Origin: Promethearchaeota archaeon
Lineage (GTDB): Archaea; Asgardarchaeota; Lokiarchaeia; Sigynarchaeales; SOKP01
DNA: 6,970 nucleotides
Assembly (NCBI GenBank): GCA_016839845.1
Contig: JAEOTL010000236.1
Coordinates: 1 to 6,970 of the forward strand
Reading direction: 5' to 3'
Shown: piece by piece, positions 1 through 6,007 of the stretch
Layout of the letters: each line of letters begins with the position of its first letter
How positions within the stretch are numbered: the first letter of the stretch is position 1
Made by a program: the position numbers and the translations under genes
The notes under the pieces: model-generated
What the model was told of the DNA's origin: nothing
Databases searched by the model: none
Seen by the model: only the letters and a program-made list of their open reading frames with translations

Positions 1-62
<62 letters not shown>

Positions 63-94
63 TTTATTTTTAATACAGAAATAAATGTTTTCTG

Positions 95-121
95 AGGTAA
101 GTTCTTAATTAACTTTTACCT
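95..121 (+). other. Imperfect stem-loop in the 16S-tRNA spacer
   Basis: AGGTAA (95-100) pairs with TTACCT (116-121), and the stem continues as GTT (101-103) with AAC (111-113), with a two-base bulge at 114-115 and a seven-base loop. It lies about 35 bases after the 16S 3' end, so it may form in the precursor transcript. A role in 16S trimming is a guess, because the matching 5' leader is not in the window. Confidence 0.35.
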
Positions 122-151
122 TATTTTTTAACAACATCTTAAGGCAAACTC

Positions 152-169
152 AATTTCATTAATGAAATT
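152..169. repeat. Perfect 18-bp palindrome in the spacer
   Basis: AATTTCATTAATGAAATT is a perfect inverted repeat. As RNA it would fold as a seven-pair A/U-rich hairpin with a TTAA loop. It sits midway between the 16S end and the tRNA. It may be a processing structure or simply chance in an AT-rich spacer. Confidence 0.45.
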
Positions 170-184
170 AAGACAGTCCAAGTA

Positions 185-203
185 TTTACTTTAAAAAAGT
201 AAA
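185..203. repeat. 8-bp inverted repeat with AAA loop in the spacer
   Basis: TTTACTTT (185-192) is perfectly complementary to AAAGTAAA (196-203), with a three-base spacer. No long T tract follows it, so it does not look like a terminator that would separate 16S from the tRNA. It is the third potential hairpin in the 62-254 spacer, which otherwise has no coding potential. Confidence 0.4.
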
Positions 204-254
204 AGATTTTAATAATTAATGTTTTTAATACAAATAACAAATGTAGAAAAAACT

Positions 255-356
255 GGGCCTGTAGATCAGTGGAAGATTGTTGGGTTCTGTTTAGTACCAA
301 CCTTCAACGCTTGACTTGCATTCAAGAGGTCACGGGTTCAATTCCCGTCAGGTCCA
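255..356 (+). tRNA. tRNA-Ala (anticodon TGC), D-arm intron
   Basis: The acceptor stem GGGCCTG (255-261) pairs with CAGGTCC (349-355) and contains the G3:U70 wobble pair that defines alanine identity; the discriminator is A356 and no CCA is encoded. The anticodon stem CTTGA (310-314) pairs with TCAAG (322-326), with loop CTTGCAT and anticodon TGC at 317-319. The T arm is ACGGG (332-336), TTCAATT, CCCGT (344-348). The D arm is broken: GATC (264-267) and GAT (275-277) are separated from C308 by a 30-base insertion. Removing 278-307 restores a GATC/GATC D stem and gives a normal 72-nt tRNA. Its place after 16S matches the tRNA-Ala usually found in the archaeal 16S-23S spacer, so it is probably co-transcribed with 16S. 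Confidence 0.95.
278..307 (+). other. Archaeal tRNA intron, D-stem position 24/25
   Basis: The intron folds as GTTGG (279-283) with CCAAC (297-301) around a 13-base loop. Next to it, exon bases GAAG (272-275) pair with intron bases CTTC (302-305). This leaves two three-base bulges, ATT (276-278) and AAC (306-308). Archaeal splicing endonuclease cuts between the second and third bulge bases, giving cuts after 277 and after 307, which are exactly the joins that rebuild the D stem. I see no outer exon-exon helix, so this is a relaxed bulge-helix-bulge motif. The site is non-canonical; most archaeal tRNA introns lie at 37/38 in the anticodon loop. Confidence 0.85.
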
Positions 357-371
357 TTATTTTTACTTTTA
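357..371 (+). terminator. T-rich tract after tRNA-Ala, probable terminator
   Basis: Directly after the discriminator base the sequence reads TTATTTTTACTTTTA. Archaeal RNA polymerase terminates at T-rich stretches without needing a hairpin, and no 23S gene follows. This is therefore the likely end of the 16S-tRNA transcript. The call rests on base composition and position only. Confidence 0.5.
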
Positions 372-493
372 GGATTTGATATAGACAAAATTATTGATTT
401 GTTAAAGTCATAATATTTTAGTTTTGTATAAACCTTTCACTATTAATAAAAACAAGAAATTTTTTAATTATTCAATAAATATCCAATATAAGT

Positions 494-649
494 ATGAAAA
501 TTTATGGAATATTGATACTAATCATTCTTTTTATGTTTCAGGTTATAACTGATAGTGTAGAAGTATATAAATTCATCTTAATCTTTTTTGGAGTAATTCT
601 GTTAATAATCATTCTCGTTTATATTCTTTTAACTTCTAAACAAGATTAA
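494..649 (+). CDS. Small hypothetical two-helix membrane protein (51 aa)
   Basis: An ATG at 494 opens a 51-residue frame ending at TAA 647-649. The translation begins MKIYGILILIILFMFQ and has two strongly hydrophobic stretches. One is roughly residues 3-17; the other is roughly 27-46 (FILIFFGVILLIIILVYILL). They are joined by a short polar, acidic turn (TDSVEVYK), and the C-terminus is polar (TSKQD). This is the shape of a helical hairpin with both ends on the same side of the membrane. No Shine-Dalgarno site is visible, and AT-rich TATA-like stretches lie at 424-432 and 441-450. The frame ends 7 bp before the convergent stop codon of the GTPase gene. I recognise no family. T-rich DNA easily encodes hydrophobic residues, so this could be a chance frame, but its clean start, two balanced helices and polar ends favour a real gene. 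Confidence 0.45.
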   Translation: MKIYGILILIILFMFQVITDSVEVYKFILIFFGVILLIIILVYILLTSKQD

Positions 650-656
650 CAAGTTT

Positions 657-1874
657 TTACTTGCTCTTAGATGTCACAATTCTAATAATATCTTTATCTT
701 TTAATTCATAATTTTCTCCTAACCTTTTCTTTGTCCTAGCATCAATACCAAACATAAAATTGTCAGCTAATTCGCTATGAATTTTTTCTCTTACAAAATC
801 TCTTAATAATGTTCCTTTTTCAACCAGAAATGCGTCTGGTAAAACGTTATTCTTATTATCTGAAAATGAATTAATATCTGATACGGGATAAACACAAATT
901 TGATTTGTTATGGTAAATGAAGCATAGTCTAATGAATTTTGAATTCCAGTACTCCCATATTTATTTAGAATTTTTTCCTGAATCTTTTTCAGCATTTCTA
1001 ATTCTTCGGATTTCAATTTATTATCATCATTAATCTCAAAATTATCTGATCCTGGAATATACTTAATCGCTTTATCATCATGGTATTTCCTTAAAAAATG
1101 TTCTGCTAAAGCACTACAAGGAATTATCGGATCAGTGTAATTGTTCTTTAACTCTCTTAAATTATCTTCACCAATTTCCTTATCAATTTTATTTGCTAAT
1201 ATTAAAATGGGTTTAGATTTTCGTCTTAAAGTTTTTACGAACTCTAATAGTTCAGTTTCTGACCATTTGGATGGATTTTTACCTTCTAAATTTGTATCTT
1301 TTAATGAGAGGATTATTTGTTGTTTAGTTATTTTTACTCCTGAAAGCCTATCATATAAGGCCTCAACAACCTTTCTTCTCTCTGTTGTTATGGTTTTAGT
1401 AAATTTTGTCCAATCTTCTCTTTCAAGGATTTCTTTAAACCATAAGTTTATCTCTTCTTCAAGAAATAATATATCTTCATAGGGATCATTTTGCCCCATT
1501 GATACTAATTTTCCAGATTTATCAAGAGATCCTGTGATATCTACAATATGGAGTAGAACATCAGTTTTGATTAAATCATTTAAAAATCTATTCCCTAAAC
1601 CCTTTCCCTTATGAGCATCTGGAACTAATCCTGCAACATCAATTAAATTAATTGGTATAAAACGAGTTCCATCAATACATATTGAATTTTGCGGATTATC
1701 AGTAACACCTAATTCTTTGCAAACACATTTGTTTTTTACATAAGCTACGCCTTTATTAGGCTCAATCGTAGTAAATGGTATTTCACTGACCTTCGCATGC
1801 GTTAAACATGCAGCATTCAAAAATGTTGTCTTCCCACTACTAGGTTTACCAATAATACCTATTGTGATTGTCAT
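657..1874 (-). CDS. YchF/OLA1-family GTPase (Obg superfamily, archaeal type)
   Basis: This is a 405-residue cytoplasmic P-loop GTPase close to the archaeal COG0012 proteins, which are thought to bind ribosomes and act in translation or stress. Visible motifs are the P-loop GKPSSGKTT (9-17), switch I PFTTIEPN (33-40), G3 DVAGL (79-83) followed by the family signature AHKGKGLGN (87-95), G4 NKID (228-231) and G5 CSALAE (253-258). An inserted helical domain lies at about 125-215. The C-terminus (about 345-403, from VEKGTLLRDF to DKDIIRIV) is a TGS domain, as expected. Bacterial YchF and eukaryotic OLA1 have an NxxE G4 motif and favour ATP; here NKID predicts GTP specificity. The P-loop has SS where relatives have NV. 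Length is normal for the family. It lies 23 bp downstream of the co-directional ATPase gene, so the two are probably co-transcribed. Its start codon sits in the loop of an inverted repeat. The exact cellular target is not known from sequence. Confidence 0.93.
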   Translation of the reverse strand: MTITIGIIGKPSSGKTTFLNAACLTHAKVSEIPFTTIEPNKGVAYVKNKCVCKELGVTDNPQNSICIDGTRFIPINLIDVAGLVPDAHKGKGLGNRFLNDLIKTDVLLHIVDITGSLDKSGKLVSMGQNDPYEDILFLEEEINLWFKEILEREDWTKFTKTITTERRKVVEALYDRLSGVKITKQQIILSLKDTNLEGKNPSKWSETELLEFVKTLRRKSKPILILANKIDKEIGEDNLRELKNNYTDPIIPCSALAEHFLRKYHDDKAIKYIPGSDNFEINDDNKLKSEELEMLKKIQEKILNKYGSTGIQNSLDYASFTITNQICVYPVSDINSFSDNKNNVLPDAFLVEKGTLLRDFVREKIHSELADNFMFGIDARTKKRLGENYELKDKDIIRIVTSKSK

Positions 1875-1894
1875 ATGTTATATTGAATCACAAT
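1861..1894 (-). promoter_or_regulatory. 9-bp inverted repeat enclosing the GTPase start codon
   Basis: On the coding strand ATTGTGATT (1894-1886) is perfectly complementary to AATCACAAT (1869-1861). The 16-base loop between them contains the ATG at 1874-1872. The 5' arm also holds TGTGAT, the only weak match to a Shine-Dalgarno sequence (GGTGAT) before this gene. A hairpin in the mRNA would therefore hide the SD-like bases and hold the start codon in a loop. At DNA level it could equally be an operator. Both roles are inferences from the symmetry. Confidence 0.4.
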
Positions 1895-1897
1895 TTC

Positions 1898-3679
1898 TTA
1901 AAATTGTTCCTTTTTCTTATGCAACTTGTAAAGCTGATTAACATATGTTTCTAATTCACTAAAAGAATCTAGAGCAGAAATTGATTCTGGGGATATATCC
2001 TTTGCTTCTTCTTTATGTATTTTTGATGAGGATTTTTGAGAAGGAGTCTCTATGGATCCATTTACACTCTCAATTATACTTTCAGATTTATTTGATTGTT
2101 GGTTCTTATTTTTCACCCCCTCTTTTTGAAGCTTATCATCGGTAATTGTATTTTTTGATTTTGAATTAGAAGTAAGATCGTTTTTTTGCTTATTTAGCAA
2201 TTTTCTATTATTTTTTCTTATTTCTGAAATAGATATTGAATTGTGTTTTATTAAAGGAATACTAAGAAGAAATGATTCTTTTATAGAGTTTATTCTTATA
2301 ATACATTGACCTTCCTCTAAAATAGACAAATAGGTCCTGTTTTCAACATCAATATTTAACAATTCACACATAAAATCCTTTTCCATATGGTTTTTAAACG
2401 TTAATACTACTCCATTGTTTGCTAATATTTCTTTACTTATGTCTGGACGTGTGGCTAAAGTAATCAGGCATTCACCAGTTCCTCTGTGTAATAACGCAAT
2501 ATCTTCTAAATAAGTTGTTAACTTACTCTTTTTCATTAAGTCTTGTGGAGCAAAATATTGGGCATCCTCAATAATGGTAATGTGTTCGATTCCCTTGAAT
2601 CCATATGAACCTTTTGTCAAATTTATGTCCCATAGATATTTTAAAATCATATTTAGAAAGAATAGAGCATCCTCCTTCTCTCCCCCTAAACGGATGATTG
2701 AGCTTAAATCCATAATAATATTCATTTTAAATAGATCATAAATATTAATTTCATTCGTGTTTTCAAATAAAGCCTTTAACGGTCCTACAGAAAACCTCCT
2801 GATTCGATTTTTAATACTCACTAAAGTTTGGGCCAACATAGGGATTTGATTTCTATTTTTTTTTAGATATTCTTGACAAAAATATTCAAATCCTTTCCAA
2901 TTTCGGTACTTGGTACTTTCACAAACTTTTACCAGTATTTCAACTAAAACCTTCTCCATCTGCGGTGAGAACTCGGCATTTTCATCTAAGAACTTTCCGC
3001 TCTTCAAAATGTCGAATACTCTTTCAGCATGAATAATTGGATTTACTTTTTCTGGATTAAAAATGTTAATTGAAAAATTCTCTCCAGGCCATAAGATTAG
3101 GACGTCTTCAATATTCTTTTGAAGAAAATGATATTCTCCTTTAAATTCAACTAAGAAAAAAGGGATATCATACACTCTTTTAAAATTAATCAAGAAATTT
3201 TGCAAAAAGTTGCTTTTACCCGTTCCTGTTGCTCCACAAATAAACATGTGCTTCTCAAGATCTCTTGACGCTAAATAAAATTTTTGTTTTTTAGCCTTTC
3301 CCTTTAAAATTCTTCCAATCGATATATTCCCCTTTTTATTACTCAATTGAGTTGGGATTTCAAGTTCTATGATATTCTCATCGCTCTCTAAAAAACTAAG
3401 AAAAAATAGAATAACTGAAGTGGAATATAATATGTTAGCTAGATTGAATAAAATTGTTGGAATTAAAAGTCCTTGGTTTTTATCCATAAATGAATCAGAA
3501 TTATTTATTATAAAAAAAGGTAGATTAATAATAAGAAATATAGTTGTAAAAATTATAATTCCTAAAATCAGCAATTTTATTCGATTTAAGTAATATTTCT
3601 TCGTTTTATATATATAGAATACAATATTTACACAGAATGATATTAAACTTAAGCTTAGAAATATTGAAATGGATAACAT
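1898..3679 (-). CDS. Membrane-anchored HerA/TraG-like P-loop ATPase
   Basis: This is a 593-residue protein in three parts. Residues 1-96 hold three hydrophobic helices (about 1-24, 34-57 and 72-96). The basic KTKKYYLNRIK after the first helix points to an outside N-terminus and a cytoplasmic ATPase by the positive-inside rule. Residues about 115-478 are a HerA/FtsK-superfamily ATPase: Walker A GATGTGKS (149-156), FKGEY (179-183), a Walker B strand ITIIEDAQ (367-374) with acidic E371-D372, an HRGTGE turn (398-403) and LATRPD (408-413), resembling the post-Walker-B motif of conjugation coupling proteins and HerA. Residues about 480-565 are rich in K, S, N and E and look disordered; 566-593 may form a terminal helix. 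Relatives pump DNA or proteins through pores; the substrate here is unknown. ATG 3679 is the only start: an in-frame stop lies at 3698-3700. No NurA nuclease, relaxase or other secretion gene is visible beside it. The YchF-type GTPase follows after 23 bp. Confidence 0.82.
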   Translation of the reverse strand: MLSISIFLSLSLISFCVNIVFYIYKTKKYYLNRIKLLILGIIIFTTIFLIINLPFFIINNSDSFMDKNQGLLIPTILFNLANILYSTSVILFFLSFLESDENIIELEIPTQLSNKKGNISIGRILKGKAKKQKFYLASRDLEKHMFICGATGTGKSNFLQNFLINFKRVYDIPFFLVEFKGEYHFLQKNIEDVLILWPGENFSINIFNPEKVNPIIHAERVFDILKSGKFLDENAEFSPQMEKVLVEILVKVCESTKYRNWKGFEYFCQEYLKKNRNQIPMLAQTLVSIKNRIRRFSVGPLKALFENTNEINIYDLFKMNIIMDLSSIIRLGGEKEDALFFLNMILKYLWDINLTKGSYGFKGIEHITIIEDAQYFAPQDLMKKSKLTTYLEDIALLHRGTGECLITLATRPDISKEILANNGVVLTFKNHMEKDFMCELLNIDVENRTYLSILEEGQCIIRINSIKESFLLSIPLIKHNSISISEIRKNNRKLLNKQKNDLTSNSKSKNTITDDKLQKEGVKNKNQQSNKSESIIESVNGSIETPSQKSSSKIHKEEAKDISPESISALDSFSELETYVNQLYKLHKKKEQF

Positions 3680-3708
3680 TAGTGAATAATTTATCTTTTA
3701 ATTTCGAT

Positions 3709-3720
3709 TCAATTTTAAAA
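3709..3720 (-). promoter_or_regulatory. Possible TATA box for the ATPase gene
   Basis: On the minus strand TTTTAAAATTG lies about 30-41 bases before the ATG at 3679. This would place transcription start near 3690 with a leader of roughly 10-12 bases and no Shine-Dalgarno site. The whole 3680-3849 stretch is very AT-rich, so other positions such as TTAAAAG at 3695-3701 cannot be excluded. Confidence 0.25.
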
Positions 3721-3802
3721 ACACCGCTAAATTTTTAAAGACCCAAAAAGAAGGCTTTTCATTATTTTTCGTAAACTTTTTTAATTTTATGACTTAGAGA
3801 TC

Positions 3803-3811
3803 TATATAAAT
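3803..3811 (+). promoter_or_regulatory. TATA box of the thermosome gene
   Basis: TATATAAAT matches the archaeal TATA consensus well. Transcription is expected about 25 bases downstream, near 3832, leaving an 18-base leader. That leader carries GAGTGA (3837-3842), a weak Shine-Dalgarno match 7 bases before the ATG. A second TATA-like stretch, TTTTATATTAA (3817-3827), is spaced so that its transcript would be leaderless. I favour the first box because its match is better. Confidence 0.6.
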
Positions 3812-3849
3812 AAAAGTTTTATATTAACTATTAAAAGAGTGAATAAAAG

Positions 3850-5457
3850 ATGGCACAATTATCTGGTGTTCCAATCCTTATATTAAGAGAAGGATCAGAA
3901 AGAAAACAAGGGAAGGATGCCCAAAAGAACAACATAGCTGCGGCTAAAGCTGTTTCTGAAGCAGTAAGAACAACATTGGGTCCAAAAGGTATGGATAAAA
4001 TGCTTGTTGATTCGCTAGGAGATGTAACAATCACAAATGATGGAGCAACGATATTAGACACTATTGATGTTGAACATCCTGCTGCTAAAATGATAGTAGA
4101 GGTGGCTAAAACTCAAGACGATAAAGTGGGAGATGGAACAACTACAAGTGTTATTATTTCGGGAGAATTATTAAATCTTGCTGAAGAGTTAATGGAACAG
4201 GGAGTACACCCTACAATTATCTTCAGGGGTTATAGAAAAGCGTTATTAAAAAGTAAAGAGATTTTGAAAGAATTAGCAACAAAAATAGAGATTAGTGATA
4301 TAGCTACTTTAAAGAAAGTTGCAGAAACTTCAATGAACAGTAAATTAATTACTGGTGTAAAAAGTCATTTTGCAGATATTGCTGTGAAAGCAGTTAGCCA
4401 AGTTAAAGAACAACGTGGAAGTCATGTTATGATTGATTTGGATCAAATTCAAATTATCAAAAAAGAAGGAAAGAGCCTATTAGATACTAATATCCTTGAT
4501 GGGATTATCGTTGATAAAGAAGTGGTTCATCCCATGATGCCAAAATCAATCAAAAACGCAAAGATTGCGCTAATCAGCGCCTCTTTAGAAGTAGAAAAAA
4601 CTGAATTTGATGCAGAAATAAGGGTTCAAACACCTGATCAAATCAATAAATTTCTTGAAGAAGAAGCAAATATGCTAAAAAACCGTGTAGCAAAACTAAA
4701 AGAAATTGGTGCTAACGTTGTCTTTTGCCAAAAAGGTGTTGATGACAAAGCACAAAACTATCTAGCAAGGGAAGATATTCTAGCTGTACGACGAGTAAAA
4801 CGATCAGATATGGAAAAATTAGCGAGAGCAACCACTGCAAAAATTATTAACAATATCTTTGAAATCAGTGAAAATGATTTAGGAGAATCTGGAATAGTAG
4901 AAGAAAAGAAAATTGGTGACGACAACATGATTATTGTTTCTGAATGCGCAGATCCAAAAGCCGTGAGTATATTAATTAGAGCGGGAATTGAACACGTTGT
5001 GGATGAAGCAGAAAGAATGCTTCACGATGCTTTATCAGTCGTTAAGGCGGCAATAGAATTACCACTTATTTTACCTGGTGGTGGTGCTTCTGAAATAGAA
5101 CTTGCAAAAAGGCTTAGAATGTATGCAAGATCAATCGGAGGACGGGAACAATTAGCAATTGAAGTATATGCAAACGCGTTAGAAATAATCCCAAAGACTT
5201 TAGTTGAAAATGCGGGATATAACCCAGTAGATCTAATAGTAGAGTTAAGATCACAACATGAAACTGAAGAAGGAAAGTCTAAAGGTATTAATATCGACAC
5301 CGGAAAACCGGATGATATGGCAAGGTTGGGTGTATTAGAACCTTTATCTGTACTTACTCAAGCAGTTCAGTCTGCAACTGAAGTGTCTGCTATGATCCTT
5401 AAGATTGATGATGTAATAGCCGCTTCTGGTCTTTCAAAAGGTGGTCCTGAAGCCTAA
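3850..5457 (+). CDS. thsA: Thermosome subunit (group II chaperonin)
   Basis: This 535-residue protein is a subunit of the archaeal CCT/TRiC-type chaperonin, an ATP-driven double-ring cage that folds proteins in the cytoplasm. The equatorial ATP site is complete: [10 protein letters not shown] (41-50), NDGATIL (63-69), GDGTTTS (94-100), and the [13 protein letters not shown] segment (383-395) with the expected catalytic aspartate at D393 in [12 protein letters not shown] (408-415) is also conserved. The apical domain spans about 215-365, and the built-in lid (helical protrusion) lies around 249-280. Length is slightly below the usual 540-555 because the C-terminus ends [10 protein letters not shown] without the GGM repeats that many thermosomes project into the cavity. 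The ATG at 3850 follows a good TATA box, and [12 protein letters not shown] is the typical N-terminus. The gene stands alone and converges on tsr3. Whether the genome has further subunit genes, forming hetero-oligomeric rings, cannot be seen here, so the symbol thsA is generic. Confidence 0.97.
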   Translation: MAQLSGVPILILREGSERKQGKDAQKNNIAAAKAVSEAVRTTLGPKGMDKMLVDSLGDVTITNDGATILDTIDVEHPAAKMIVEVAKTQDDKVGDGTTTSVIISGELLNLAEELMEQGVHPTIIFRGYRKALLKSKEILKELATKIEISDIATLKKVAETSMNSKLITGVKSHFADIAVKAVSQVKEQRGSHVMIDLDQIQIIKKEGKSLLDTNILDGIIVDKEVVHPMMPKSIKNAKIALISASLEVEKTEFDAEIRVQTPDQINKFLEEEANMLKNRVAKLKEIGANVVFCQKGVDDKAQNYLAREDILAVRRVKRSDMEKLARATTAKIINNIFEISENDLGESGIVEEKKIGDDNMIIVSECADPKAVSILIRAGIEHVVDEAERMLHDALSVVKAAIELPLILPGGGASEIELAKRLRMYARSIGGREQLAIEVYANALEIIPKTLVENAGYNPVDLIVELRSQHETEEGKSKGINIDTGKPDDMARLGVLEPLSVLTQAVQSATEVSAMILKIDDVIAASGLSKGGPEA

Positions 5458-5472
5458 ATTGATTATTATTAA

Positions 5473-5491
5473 TTTTTCTTATATTTTTTTT
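5473..5491 (+). terminator. T-rich terminator after the thermosome gene
   Basis: TTTTTCTT (5473-5480) and a run of eight T (5484-5491) begin 16 bases after the thermosome stop codon. This is the kind of oligo-T tract at which archaeal RNA polymerase stops. The last T residues overlap the stop codon of the convergent tsr3 gene (5490-5492), so the two genes share almost no intergenic DNA. Confidence 0.6.
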
Positions 5492-5951
5492 ATAATTCGT
5501 TTAATTCTCTAAATTGATTACCCCAAGAAAATTTTGAGAGAATAATCTCACCATAATCAAAGAATTTTGTGATAAAAAGTGCTGCTGCTAATGCCTCTAC
5601 CGAACTTAATTTTTCCCATTTACCATAATTTGTTGGATTAGCAGCAACTAACGGAGGTAATCGACGAGCATTTTTAAAAGTAGATTTCTTTAAATTCAAA
5701 ATATTATTCCAGGAACAATCAATTACGATTAAACCATAACTAAGAATAATGTTTCTGTCAAGCTCAGAAAGTTCTTGTTTGGCAAATGGATTTAGAATAA
5801 CTGCTTTATTCAGAGAGCCTTTAATCTTATTTATAAATGTTAAAAGATTAAGTCTTTTTAGTTTAGTCGCTGTACACTTCTTTGGGTCACATTCTCTATA
5901 GTTAAGACAAAATAATTTAGGTACTTCCTTTATTGAATTAGAGGTTGTCAT
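5490..5951 (-). CDS. tsr3: Tsr3-family 16S rRNA aminocarboxypropyltransferase
   Basis: Tsr3 transfers the 3-amino-3-carboxypropyl group of S-adenosylmethionine to a hypermodified uridine/pseudouridine in helix 31 of small-subunit rRNA, late in subunit assembly in the cytoplasm. Counting from ATG 5951 (153 residues), the N-terminal RLI-like segment has YRECDPKKCTATKL (19-32), followed by NPFAKQELSELD (54-65), GLIVIDCSWN (73-82), the signature ARRLPPLVAANPTNYGKW (95-112) and LSSVEALAAALFI (114-126). All of these are hallmark DUF367/Tsr3 motifs of the SAM pocket. An in-frame TTG at 5975 would add MIFFANLK, but nothing conserved lies there and no ribosome site supports it, so I prefer the ATG. 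The protein stops right after FRELNEL, a little sooner than many homologues. It lies 56 bp downstream of the co-directional Roadblock-like gene and could share its transcript. Its likely substrate gene, 16S, ends 5.4 kb away. Confidence 0.93.
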   Translation of the reverse strand: MTTSNSIKEVPKLFCLNYRECDPKKCTATKLKRLNLLTFINKIKGSLNKAVILNPFAKQELSELDRNIILSYGLIVIDCSWNNILNLKKSTFKNARRLPPLVAANPTNYGKWEKLSSVEALAAALFITKFFDYGEIILSKFSWGNQFRELNEL

Positions 5952-6007
5952 TTTTAGATTGGCAAAAAAAATCAATGAATATCAATACAAATAACTTTCT
6001 CCCTTTT

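Noticed and set aside
279..301. Inverted repeat GTTGG/CCAAC as a mobile-element or terminator hairpin
   Set aside because: It fits exactly inside the tRNA intron as the inner helix of the bulge-helix-bulge, which explains it better.
255..356. tRNA-Ala as an integration (att) site
   Set aside because: No integrase gene and no second copy of the tRNA 3' end is visible in the following 6.6 kb.
1141..1482. 113-residue open frame on the plus strand
   Set aside because: It is antisense to the middle of the GTPase gene, whose protein motifs are fully conserved; no promoter, ribosome site or recognisable domain supports it.
3369..3593. 74-residue open frame on the plus strand
   Set aside because: It lies opposite the membrane-helix region of the ATPase; its hydrophobic composition mirrors the AT-rich opposite strand.
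1898..3679. ATPase as a sign of an integrated conjugative element or HerA-NurA repair operon
   Set aside because: No relaxase, integrase, NurA, Mre11 or Rad50 gene is present, and composition is similar to the housekeeping neighbours.
3831..4061. 76-residue open frame on the minus strand
   Set aside because: It overlaps the thermosome promoter and N-terminus on the opposite strand, where the thermosome reading is certain.
5022..5300. 92-residue open frame on the minus strand
   Set aside because: It is antisense to the conserved C-terminal equatorial domain of the thermosome; no independent support.
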